Source: Acidobacteriaceae bacterium (lineage in GTDB: Bacteria; Acidobacteriota; Terriglobia; Terriglobales; Acidobacteriaceae). From it: DNA of 33,007 nt. Positions 9,006-17,683 of this stretch are shown here, in pieces (position 1 is the first letter of the stretch; each line of letters starts with the position of its first letter). The translations under genes were made by a program, and so were the position numbers. A model generated the notes under the pieces. It saw only the letters and a list, made by a program, of their open reading frames with translations. It was not told the origin of the DNA and searched no databases. The stretch spans positions 321 through 33,327 of the forward strand of contig PMXB01000397.1 in the NCBI GenBank assembly GCA_003165935.1, in the 5' to 3' direction.

Positions 9006-10361
9006 TTAATTCTCCAAAACGATGGTCAACTCAAAGGTTGCTTCGCCGAGGTCGCCGGGAAGGTAGACACCGACTTGCCTGGTGCGAAGTATATGGTCCC
9101 AGCAAGGTCCGCCCTGTGAAATAGCGAAGTAGTGCATATCTGCCTGGGCGCGCATGGCGGTTGGCGGGACCGGCAGGTGACGCAATTCCATACCGGGTAA
9201 TGCGCGCTCAACGAGCTTGCCCACCCATTCGGCCGAGCAAATTTTTACGAGCGCCGGCGTGCGGCGAAGCATGGATGAGTCGGGGATTGAGGACCGGATG
9301 CCGAAGACCCATCGAGAACGTCGAATGCAGCGCTCGTCCTTGACGTCGGCTACGTGAATATACTGGCTGTCCGGGGCTGCCTTGGTGAACTGAAGTGTAA
9401 CCGTGTTCGTGGGCGCGACGACTTCAAGGTAGCGGCGGATCAGGGTGTCAAGCTGCTTGAACGTCGATGCCAGGTCGCGATGCCGATAAGGCGGTATCTC
9501 ATCAGCCCCTGAGTCCATTGAAAACGTACTGAGTGCCCCGGCCAGGCGAGCCAGATCGCGGTATACATCTTCAGGATGGCTTCGGCGGTCCAGAAGATGG
9601 TATTGCAAGGCCGGCAGGGACGAGCAGAGTGCATGAAGGAACCAATAGTTGGCTACATCAAGGGCAGATGTGCCAAGTTCCAGCCCCCCTGAACTGCGTC
9701 GCGCTTCCCTTGTTGCAGTCACCCTCTCGTTAATCGCCTGTACCAGCTTGTGTAGAAGCAGGACAAGGCTTTCGCTTGCGCCGATGCGCAGACAAGGCGG
9801 AATGAATTCAGGGTCGCAGACGAATCCTCCATTGCCGTCGCGCACAATGCGGGCGAGGGGAAAAGAGGGGGCATCTTTCGCTAGCTGAGACTCAGTGACC
9901 AGGACAAGGTTTTTCCTCGCAAACGCGACATCAAATTCACCCTGACCAGCCGCATCATCCCTCATTGTGCGCTGCTCAACGCTGTATCGAGTTCCAGGGC
10001 CTTCGGAAGCGTCGCAGTCGAGGCCCTGATCTTGCCGGGCAGGAACGGTAAGGTGGAGCACGATCTCGCTTTCGGTGGAAGGAAAAACAGAGCTCAGTTT
10101 GGCTGGACTGGGAATGCTATCGCAGTCGGGCATGTCAAAGATAAGCCCGTCGGGCATGATGCCCGAGGCAAAATGCAAAACAGCTTGTCCGTTCCGCAGT
10201 GCTTCCTCATCCAGAGAGAAATGAAGCAAGCCCCATGGCTCACTCCGAAAACTGGAGTTCAGAAACCACAGCGTGTCCTCGAAATAACGGCTCTGAGTCT
10301 GGAAGTGGTGGGGGCCGAGGTGCATCCCTTCCGACCAAACTACGCGCGAGAGGTACTTCAT
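9006..10361 (-). CDS. tssK: T6SS baseplate subunit TssK (copy 1)
   Basis: MKYLSRVVWSEGMHLGPHHFQTQSRYFED plus LPVPPTAMRAQADMHYFAISQGGPCWDHIL: TssK hallmarks. Start moved from the track ORF (10424) to the internal ATG at 10361, which aligns with the TssK N-terminus. Confidence 0.93.
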   Translation of the reverse strand: MKYLSRVVWSEGMHLGPHHFQTQSRYFEDTLWFLNSSFRSEPWGLLHFSLDEEALRNGQAVLHFASGIMPDGLIFDMPDCDSIPSPAKLSSVFPSTESEIVLHLTVPARQDQGLDCDASEGPGTRYSVEQRTMRDDAAGQGEFDVAFARKNLVLVTESQLAKDAPSFPLARIVRDGNGGFVCDPEFIPPCLRIGASESLVLLLHKLVQAINERVTATREARRSSGGLELGTSALDVANYWFLHALCSSLPALQYHLLDRRSHPEDVYRDLARLAGALSTFSMDSGADEIPPYRHRDLASTFKQLDTLIRRYLEVVAPTNTVTLQFTKAAPDSQYIHVADVKDERCIRRSRWVFGIRSSIPDSSMLRRTPALVKICSAEWVGKLVERALPGMELRHLPVPPTAMRAQADMHYFAISQGGPCWDHILRTRQVGVYLPGDLGEATFELTIVLEN

Positions 10362-10518
10362 CGAAGAGCCACCACCAGGGAGTTGAATGAGACTCGGCCT
10401 TGATAGCAGCGACGGGCCGAACAAATCTGGAGAAATCTGAAGTTGAGTCTAGTCGCACCGGAGAGGGAGGCGCAACCGCAATCTGGCTGCAGGAATTGGT
10501 TTAATTGAGGAGCGGCGA

Positions 10519-12591
10519 ATGGTTTATGCTACCCCCATCGCACCGGAGGCAAAATCCATGGACAATCCAGAGAAGCTTCCAGACTCAGGCGCGGCCCAGC
10601 TTCCCGATCTCGATTCCGGGCAGAGTTTTGGCGCAACGGGCATCTTTGCAGCGGCGAGTGAATCTGAAGTGTCGAAGGGATCGTCCAAGAGCATTGAGAT
10701 CCGACCAGAGCCGGAGCAAGCGCAAAAGCCTGATGCCGCAAATAAACTCCCGGCAATGGGCTCGGCAGCATTGGCTGAACCGGTGGTTCATCGCGTCGTG
10801 TTAGCTCATGGAAATGACGCTCCCTCAGATGACCTGATCGACCGCATTCGCAGTTCGGCAGCCGAAAGAGAGCCTGATCAGGCGAAGGCGCCTGTGATTG
10901 GCACCCAAAGGGGTGGCCCAGCCACGGGAAATGCCGCATCCGGCGCGGGTGCCGGCAACGTGGGCTTTACTCAGATTTTGCGCAGCATGGGGCTTGAATC
11001 GGAGACGACGCAGGCTTCGGCAAAGCCGGCAACTCGGATGACCCCGCCGGGCTCCGGTTCGGGGGATGGGTTCACCGCGATGATCTCATCCTTCACTTCA
11101 CTCGCCGGCACGACACAAGCCGGCAGCGGACCGGCAGCGGATCAGCACTCCGGGGCTGGTGTCGCGCCAGCGCCGGAAGTATCGGAGCCGCGATCGGGTG
11201 TGTCCCAGAATCAAGATCAACCTGGATTCACAAAACAGTTCTCGGGCGCGGTAGGTGGAAGCAGAACCTTCAGAGCGGTTCCGGAGCAAAGTGCTGCGGC
11301 CCCTCCGGTTGCGCCGTCTCCGGCACCGCGGGCGAACGCGTCCGCTCCGCCCGATAGACAGCCTGGCGAATTCACCCGTCTCTTCAACTCCATGGGAGGT
11401 GCGGATTCTGGAGCTTCAGAGCCTCAAGCGAGCCGGACCATGCCGAGCGCGGCTCCCATGGGAGAACCAGGCGCATTTACCAGTCTTTTCAACTCACTTG
11501 GAACTCCGGCATCAGGAGCTTCTGAACCGCAAGCCAGCCGAGGCACGCCAAGTGCCGCTCCGGCAGCAGAACCAGGCGCATTTACCCGGATGTTTTCATC
11601 GGCTGCTCCGTCGGCGCCTTCGGGGTCGGAATTTCGAGAAGATTATAAGCCGTCAACCGATAAGGGCAGTCTTGATCTGAGCCAGCTTGCGGCGGGGCAA
11701 CTGACCTCGATTCATGACCCGATGGCGGGGAAGGAAACGGAGGAAATGCCGTTTGCGCCGACTACTCCATCGGGGCCAAGAGACAGCGTGACGCAGTTGT
11801 TGCGCAGGTTGGATTCGCCGGGAGCCAAGCCGGACCCGCTTCCTGAAGCACGCAGGGAACCAGAGCCGGTTACGCCAGCGGCAACTGGAGGATCGGGAGG
11901 GCTGACAGCGATGTTCGCGTCTCTAGATCAGCCGGGCGATTTCGGCGGCAAGCTTGGAGCGCCTGCCGGTAGATCGACTCAGCAGCCGCCGCAAAATGCG
12001 GATAGACCACCTGCCGGGACCGCATCTAGCTCCGCCACGGGAATAAGTCAGCGCGCCGTGCCATCCGCGCCGCCTCCGCCAGCGACTTCAGGCCCAAGCG
12101 AGTTCACACGGATATTGGATGCGTCGCGGATACGTGAGATGGGTCTGCACGGTAACCAGGGCGCTGGCGCTTCGCCGGCACCAAATGTCCAAGCGCAAGT
12201 ACCGGCTGCTCCGGCCGCGTCCGGGGCCCCCCAGATGCAGATGCCGAATTATGCGCCTTCTGCTTTGCCACACATGGGCGCGGTGCCGGGAATGGCAACT
12301 GGAGGGCAGCCGGGCGGATATCCGCCAGCGCAAGCGCCACATATGGCTGGCTACCCAGTGAGCGCTGGCGGGCACGCCGGGGCCGTGCCGGCGACCGGCG
12401 GAGGGATACCGCATGTTCCGGGAGTGCATGTCCCTACAGTTGCGGCACCGGCTGTTCCCAAAGCGCCAGCGATGACGCCCCCGGCTGGCGGAATGGGAAA
12501 GCTACAGCAATACGTGCCGCTGCTGCTGATGCTGATTATCTTTTTGCTTGTTGGGCTGCTGGTGACGGTGGTGTTTTTGATGAAGAAGTAG
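10519..12591 (+). CDS. Low-complexity Pro/Ala/Gly/Ser-rich, repeat-motif protein with a C-terminal TM tail anchor
   Basis: 690 aa with repeated F-T-x-[LIM]-F-x-S-[LM]-G-type motifs (GEFTRLFNSMG, GAFTSLFNSLG, GAFTRMFSSA, SEFTRILDAS and others). C-terminal VPLLLMLIIFLLVGLLVTVVFLMKK. Start may instead be the internal ATG at 10558. Confidence 0.8.
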   Translation: MVYATPIAPEAKSMDNPEKLPDSGAAQLPDLDSGQSFGATGIFAAASESEVSKGSSKSIEIRPEPEQAQKPDAANKLPAMGSAALAEPVVHRVVLAHGNDAPSDDLIDRIRSSAAEREPDQAKAPVIGTQRGGPATGNAASGAGAGNVGFTQILRSMGLESETTQASAKPATRMTPPGSGSGDGFTAMISSFTSLAGTTQAGSGPAADQHSGAGVAPAPEVSEPRSGVSQNQDQPGFTKQFSGAVGGSRTFRAVPEQSAAAPPVAPSPAPRANASAPPDRQPGEFTRLFNSMGGADSGASEPQASRTMPSAAPMGEPGAFTSLFNSLGTPASGASEPQASRGTPSAAPAAEPGAFTRMFSSAAPSAPSGSEFREDYKPSTDKGSLDLSQLAAGQLTSIHDPMAGKETEEMPFAPTTPSGPRDSVTQLLRRLDSPGAKPDPLPEARREPEPVTPAATGGSGGLTAMFASLDQPGDFGGKLGAPAGRSTQQPPQNADRPPAGTASSSATGISQRAVPSAPPPPATSGPSEFTRILDASRIREMGLHGNQGAGASPAPNVQAQVPAAPAASGAPQMQMPNYAPSALPHMGAVPGMATGGQPGGYPPAQAPHMAGYPVSAGGHAGAVPATGGGIPHVPGVHVPTVAAPAVPKAPAMTPPAGGMGKLQQYVPLLLMLIIFLLVGLLVTVVFLMKK
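11361..11602 (+). repeat. Tandem imperfect coding repeats (GASEPQASR..PSAAP..EPGAFT.LFNS)
   Basis: Translated blocks GEFTRLFNSMGGADSGASEPQASRTMPSAAPMGE / PGAFTSLFNSLGTPASGASEPQASRGTPSAAPAAE / PGAFTRMFSS show direct internal duplication. Confidence 0.85.
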
Positions 12592-12709
12592 GTGGGGTGC
12601 CTGTTCGCAGGCTGCGGTTGCAGGCGCCCGGCAACTTCTGAGCGGAAACGGATGGGACAAGCTCCTGCGATGGTTCGAGGACCTGACCTCAGGTCACGGG
12701 AAAGCTGAC

Positions 12710-13533
12710 TTAGATCGACTTCATCCTTGCCATGAGAAGATTCCACAAGGGGGCGTATTCAAGCCCATCAAAAGAGCTCACCTCGGCAGGGCTGTAGAGC
12801 GATGCTATGAATGAGCGGGTGAACTGGCATTCGCAAGTCATGTAGTGCACTGCAAGCCATTTCGCGTTCTTCTGCCGGGCGACACCGAGCGTCTTCATGC
12901 GCCTCTTATGTATGTTCTTCACTACAGTGTTCACGCTGCCTAAAATGGAAACAATGGGTGCGGCCATGATCAGCTTGCGTTCTACCTTCCTCATCTTTTT
13001 CAAGATGACGTACTGCAGCACCTCATCCCTTACGATTTGGTGATGCCGCGCGCAAAGTTCCTTGTCATTTGGTCTGATAGGGTGACATTGGTCGTCGTAA
13101 TCCATTCGATCTTCCCAAAGCTTCATCAAGTCTTTGTAGTGCCGATGGGTCTTATAGGCCGATCTGAGAGCGATACCGGTGACTGCGCCCTGTAAGAGAA
13201 GACCGACGGGTGGGACAACGATGGACGCCGTTGCCAGTGCGGGCGCGACAGCGGGGGCGGTATGGGAGGCCAGGAACATTCCGGCTTCACCTGCGGTGGT
13301 GGCAAGGTGGGCGATTCTCGGTGCAGCGGCACCGGCTTTTTTCAGGATTGCGTTGCCGCGCTGGGGCCCCGCAGCATGAACGTTTCGCAGATTTGCCTGC
13401 ACCGCCGGCGGATTGTGAGGGGAAATGTCTCCCGCCGGCTGAACATCTGAATTAACTCGTTCTCCTCCTCGTCCTCTCCTGGTTCATAGAGGGCATTGTT
13501 ATTGTTCGCCCAAGCGTGACCCATTGATGACAT
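12710..13533 (-). CDS. Hypothetical protein with hydrophobic segments, apparently split by a frameshift (63-aa N-terminal frame, 230-aa GTG-start C-terminal frame)
   Basis: Track ORF 12710..13402 uses an internal GTG. The overlapping frame 13342..13680 gives MSSMGHAWANNNNALYEPGEDEEENELIQMFSRRETFPLTIRR before diverging. Hydrophobic stretches AVAPALATASIVVPPVGLLLQGAVTGIAL and IMAAPIVSILGSVNTVV. Confidence 0.5.
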
Positions 13534-13818
13534 CGTGGTGACTCCATTTCTGTGTCTCAGATGCGAGCGCCCGAGTACCAGCGTCAGGGGGATGTCACCG
13601 AATTGTATCGTTCGCGAGTGAGCTTGCAAGGCCAAAAGAAGGTTGGCCGGGGTTTGCGAACGTATGGGGATGGAGGGCAAGCCGATCTTGCTTTGCGGTT
13701 CAGTCTTCTGGCAACGCTAAGCAGGTCGTCTCTGCTGCGGATTTTCCATGCGACCACACTCCCAGGGTGAATGGTGTAATCTAACGCTCGTCAATCGTTT
13801 CCCGGTGAGGCGCCAATC

Positions 13819-14475
13819 GTGCTCGAAACAAAGCTCATAGTCGACAGTTGTATCCACCTGCCGAGCCAATGGTTCAAGCTCAACGTGGTTCCAGGAGCAT
13901 TCCTCGATCAGCCGGATAAGCCCATGAGTTTGAAGATTTCAAAGTCCCTGACGACCGCTCCCGACGTGAAGGTCAGGGCCAGGCACATGGTTCCTGGGAC
14001 GATCAACAAGGAGACCAAGGAGCACCGCAATTTCCAATGGCTCGGCTGGTGGAGCGGCGCCATTAGCCAGGTGCCCCGTCACAGGGATGTTCTTACCGGT
14101 CCAATGAGCGGCTGTTGGGTGGTGGTTTACCGCAGGAACGGCATCGAGTATGTTGCGCACATCGGGAAGAACAAGGACAACAAAGCGCACACCGACGCAG
14201 TGATTGCCGGATGGAACAATTACGCACGGCTGCACCAGGACTCAATCATCGGCGGCTTCAACCCTATGCGCCACTGGGCGGTAAAGATGCCGGCCAGGAA
14301 CGCGCAGACCGACAAGATAACACCCCAGTGTCTGGCCCTTGTCACGAGAGACCCCACACCCAGGCTCTTTTCAATCTTCACTTACAGGCAAGAGGTCGAC
14401 AGCAATCTGCTTCGTATTGCCGCAATTGAAGAGGTTGAATCCTCGAGCAGGGAGCAGTTGCAAAACACTGATTGA
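13819..14475 (+). CDS. Hypothetical protein, candidate CNF-like glutamine deamidase effector
   Basis: GTG start with RBS ggtgagg. Motif GPMSGCWVVVYRRNGIEYVAHIG (Cys99, His114, 15 residues apart). Located in the T6SS accessory island. Confidence 0.6.
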   Translation: MLETKLIVDSCIHLPSQWFKLNVVPGAFLDQPDKPMSLKISKSLTTAPDVKVRARHMVPGTINKETKEHRNFQWLGWWSGAISQVPRHRDVLTGPMSGCWVVVYRRNGIEYVAHIGKNKDNKAHTDAVIAGWNNYARLHQDSIIGGFNPMRHWAVKMPARNAQTDKITPQCLALVTRDPTPRLFSIFTYRQEVDSNLLRIAAIEEVESSSREQLQNTD

Positions 14476-14659
14476 TGTGAAGGCAATGAGCGTGTTCTCG
14501 CGGTAGTTAGGAATGTTGGCGAGGTCATTCCTATGGCGTGTGGCATTCCGATAGAAGCGATCCTTGCCCAGGGCATGAATGCGCGATTCATACACCCGCA
14601 AACTGGAATGACCGCAACCCAAGGATTCCGCCTGGTAAGCGAAACAGCGACAGCGGCTC

Positions 14660-16015
14660 CTACACGGGCTGTGCCAGCAGAATTATCAGTTCCATTTGGG
14701 GGTTGAGAATCTCGGCTGGGGCGTAGACGGCAAAGTTACGCGCGCGCAGCACCGAGTCCCAAACCTCGCCGGCCTGCTCGATGGCGAAATACTGGTGGCG
14801 GAGTTTAACCGGAATGGATCTTGGCGGCACGGAGACGTGCTGAAGGCGCAATCCAGCAAGAGCGTTGCTTATGAGGACTTCAAGCTTCGTGCCTGAACCG
14901 GCTTTGAGCAACTTTGGCGTTCTTTCGATCAGGTCCGCGTCGCGGATGTCGGCCGAGACGGCGAGGTAGAAACGCGAACCTTCGAAATAGGCGTCCTTAT
15001 CGATGGTGGTCGCGTAAATCGTGTCCCGGACCATCCTGAGCGGGAGGGCGATAAAGTTGCTGGGGACCACAGTTTCGAGCATGGCCCGGATCATGCGGTC
15101 GAGTTCGCCGAAGCAGACGCCGAGCTGTTCATGGTTGTACGCCGGCAGGTCTTTCGGGGCGATTTTGGTGGAGAATGCAGTGAGTGCACCCGCAAGGTCG
15201 GACATCTCCCGGAAGAGCTGTTCCGGCAGGATGCTCTGCGATTCCAAAAAATGTCGCAACACGGGAAGATGACTGTTGACGGTGTAGAGCAGCCAGAAGT
15301 TGGCGATATCAGAGGCGGAAAAGTCGGCCAGGGACTGGTTTTTCTGGCGGCGGCCACCGGAGAGCTGGCTGCTGCGCGCTACCAGCAGTTCGATCATGTT
15401 GCTGAGGATGCGCTTGAGCGCAGGATGACCGTGAATGTCGATCAGCGGGGGAATGTAAGCCGGGTCGATCTGGTACATGCCTGTTTCAGATCGCAGGATG
15501 CGAATACAACCGAGGACGACCGACCCTTCGCGGTTTTCTCCGTCGGCAAGGATCTGAAGGTTTTTGCGCGCCACCTGAACGGGCCTCTCGCCGCTGCCGG
15601 TATTCTCGTCGCGCACCATCTGGAGCTGGGACTGAAACCGCGTACTCACTCTCCCCTGATCGAGTGAAACATTCATTCCACCCGTTCGGTATTCAGGCAC
15701 AGCCAGGTAAAATGTGCAGCTCTGGCGGCCGTCCTGGAAGCACTCGTCGAGAACCCGGGCCGGCGGGGGGTACTCAGAAGCGGGAATATCGATGGGCATC
15801 GCGTCGGGGAAGATTCCGGAAGCTGAAGTGAGCGCCAGCCGCCCTTCGGACAGAGCTTTCGCATCGATCTGAACCTGGCGGAATCCCCAAGAGCGTGAGT
15901 TCAGGGAGTCCAGATAGAAGCGGGCACTGTCTTCGACAAATCGTTCCTGTGCCTGCAGGTGCTGCGGCGAAAGGAATGTGCCTTTGGACCATATGACGGG
16001 CTGAAGCTGTCGCAT
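14660..16015 (-). CDS. tssK: T6SS baseplate subunit TssK (second copy)
   Basis: MRQLQPVIWSKGTFLSPQHLQAQERFVEDSARFY...WGFRQVQID...VSVPPRSIPVKLRHQYFAIEQAGEVWDSVLRARNFAVYAP. Start set to the ATG at 16015 to match TssK copy 1; upstream ATG at 16045 is possible. Confidence 0.92.
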   Translation of the reverse strand: MRQLQPVIWSKGTFLSPQHLQAQERFVEDSARFYLDSLNSRSWGFRQVQIDAKALSEGRLALTSASGIFPDAMPIDIPASEYPPPARVLDECFQDGRQSCTFYLAVPEYRTGGMNVSLDQGRVSTRFQSQLQMVRDENTGSGERPVQVARKNLQILADGENREGSVVLGCIRILRSETGMYQIDPAYIPPLIDIHGHPALKRILSNMIELLVARSSQLSGGRRQKNQSLADFSASDIANFWLLYTVNSHLPVLRHFLESQSILPEQLFREMSDLAGALTAFSTKIAPKDLPAYNHEQLGVCFGELDRMIRAMLETVVPSNFIALPLRMVRDTIYATTIDKDAYFEGSRFYLAVSADIRDADLIERTPKLLKAGSGTKLEVLISNALAGLRLQHVSVPPRSIPVKLRHQYFAIEQAGEVWDSVLRARNFAVYAPAEILNPQMELIILLAQPV

Positions 16016-16255
16016 CGCGTGAGCAACCTCGGAGTTGAATGCCATGGTAACGGGTCTATCGTTTCTGTGTCCAAGCAAAACGGGACCGGGAACAGAGGGC
16101 GGAAGCCGACATCTTTCTGAGAGAACGGCTAACGCGAGGGCTTCAACTCCAGGCTGCGGGATGAGTATCTGAATGGGGAGAACCCTCTCAGATTTCCGGT
16201 GCAGGAAGGTTCAAGGGAGTTCGAAGCTCGACGGGTTGACCTTTCCGCGGACACC

Positions 16256-17278
16256 TCAGGCGCTAAAGTTGCCCCATTGGCCGCTGCGGATCCATTCGAT
16301 GCGCTTCGGGCCCAAATCGCCCCAGGCGTCATATCCAAAAGGATCATTGATTACGTCTCTCGGCGCGAGCAATTTGGGGACCGCTTTCTTGACTCCGGCC
16401 ACTGTTTGATCCTTAAACACCAGTACCTTGATTCCATCGAAGTTGTTGACGCATGTCTCGAAGACAGTGAGCGCCCAAACCAGGTGACTGGTTGTCGCTT
16501 TGTAATGACCCGTTTTCGCGCTCAGGTATTTAATCTTTCCAGCGTCCGCGATCAATTCGCCGCCACACATCACATTTTCCCCCTCCAGAAAGCTGGAGTG
16601 GTGAACCATGCCTTTTACATGGCTGCCCGCATACAATTTCCCCTTCTCGCTCATCACCCAGATTGCGAAGCCCTGGCCTGACAGGACCGTCCTCATATCG
16701 CTCGTGCTGAAATCGACGCCATTGAGCTTCGCCGTACCCCCGACAAACTTCACACGATGACTCTTTCGCCCGATTCTGTCGAGGTACGCGACCCCCTTCA
16801 TGAAGGCTTTGACCATGGAGGGCTTGATGTTCGCATCCGGAGACTTGGCGCCTTGCGTGTCCCTCATGTGTTCCCCGGCCTTCCCAGCGTTTGCAACGAT
16901 CATCAAGCGTTGCAGATCGGGCATCGCATCGAGCCAGTCATAGAATTGATTGCCATCCGGATCACCAGGTTTCTGGTCCTTGTAGACGCTAAAACAGCCC
17001 GCCAGAAGATCGCCCATGCGATGCTTCTTGTCGGTCTTCTCTCTCAGGTAGTCTCCTTTCAGGCTGAGCGCGGCCGGCTTGTTGATTTCGGAGATGAGTT
17101 TCTTCCACTCAGAAGTACCAACGACGGGGCGATTTTCGAACTCGTCTAGGCCGCCCTCAATGCCGTTCTCATCGTCATCGTCATCAGGGTTTGCGTAGGG
17201 GTCGTCGTCTTCTTCATCGATGGCCGCAGCGAGCTCATCGGGCTCCAGGTTCAGCTCGGGGGTATCGTACTTTCCCAT
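16256..17278 (-). CDS. Putative effector with HSSFL...GHY domain (similar to plant/fungal IQM-type motif)
   Basis: Start moved to the ATG at 17278 preceded by ggagg. Acidic N-terminus (DEEDDDPYANPDDDDDENG) then FAIWVMSEKGKLYAGSHVKGMVHHSSFLEGENVMCGGELIADAGKIKYLSAKTGHYKA. Confidence 0.65.
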   Translation of the reverse strand: MGKYDTPELNLEPDELAAAIDEEDDDPYANPDDDDDENGIEGGLDEFENRPVVGTSEWKKLISEINKPAALSLKGDYLREKTDKKHRMGDLLAGCFSVYKDQKPGDPDGNQFYDWLDAMPDLQRLMIVANAGKAGEHMRDTQGAKSPDANIKPSMVKAFMKGVAYLDRIGRKSHRVKFVGGTAKLNGVDFSTSDMRTVLSGQGFAIWVMSEKGKLYAGSHVKGMVHHSSFLEGENVMCGGELIADAGKIKYLSAKTGHYKATTSHLVWALTVFETCVNNFDGIKVLVFKDQTVAGVKKAVPKLLAPRDVINDPFGYDAWGDLGPKRIEWIRSGQWGNFSA

Positions 17279-17683
17279 AGCGTTCTTTCCTCCAGATTTC
17301 CAGAGCGGCGGGCCGCTTGATGCAGGCACTGCCACCGGGTCTGCCAATCGCAATCTTTCGTAAGGATCCGGATGAGCCGCAGGACGGGGGAACGGCAATG
17401 CTCGTTGTTCCGGTCACATGAGAATACATCCCCGCGAGCAAAGCTTGCCATCGAAGCAGCGAATTTTCCAACGAGTTCGCGGAGCAGTTCCGGTGTGGCT
17501 ATCGCACGCGCCGGGGCAACCTTAGAATTCGCATGCCCAGATCCTCGTCCGTTACGTCTCTCGCATACCCCGATCGAGCACGGTTCCCAATCCCTCCATA
17601 ATCCGCTGCACTGAGACATTCTTCTATGCCAAAGCAAAAAAATAGATAAGGCCAATTACATGCTCTAGAGCAGAGCGCGAGAC

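Noticed and set aside
14476-14706. 76 codons stay open in the same frame after the TGA of the deamidase-like gene (CEGNERVLAVVRNVGEVIPMACGIPIEAILAQGM...)
   Set aside because: Considered as stop readthrough or a small downstream gene, but there is no clear RBS, the end overlaps antisense to tssK2, and the minus strand is also open here (14371-14622). Not decidable without homologues.
17279-17683. ORFs 17235-17471 and 17251-17655 in the gap between the calpain and HSSFL/GHY genes
   Set aside because: No RBS or recognisable domains, and they overlap the better-supported downstream start; treated as intergenic.
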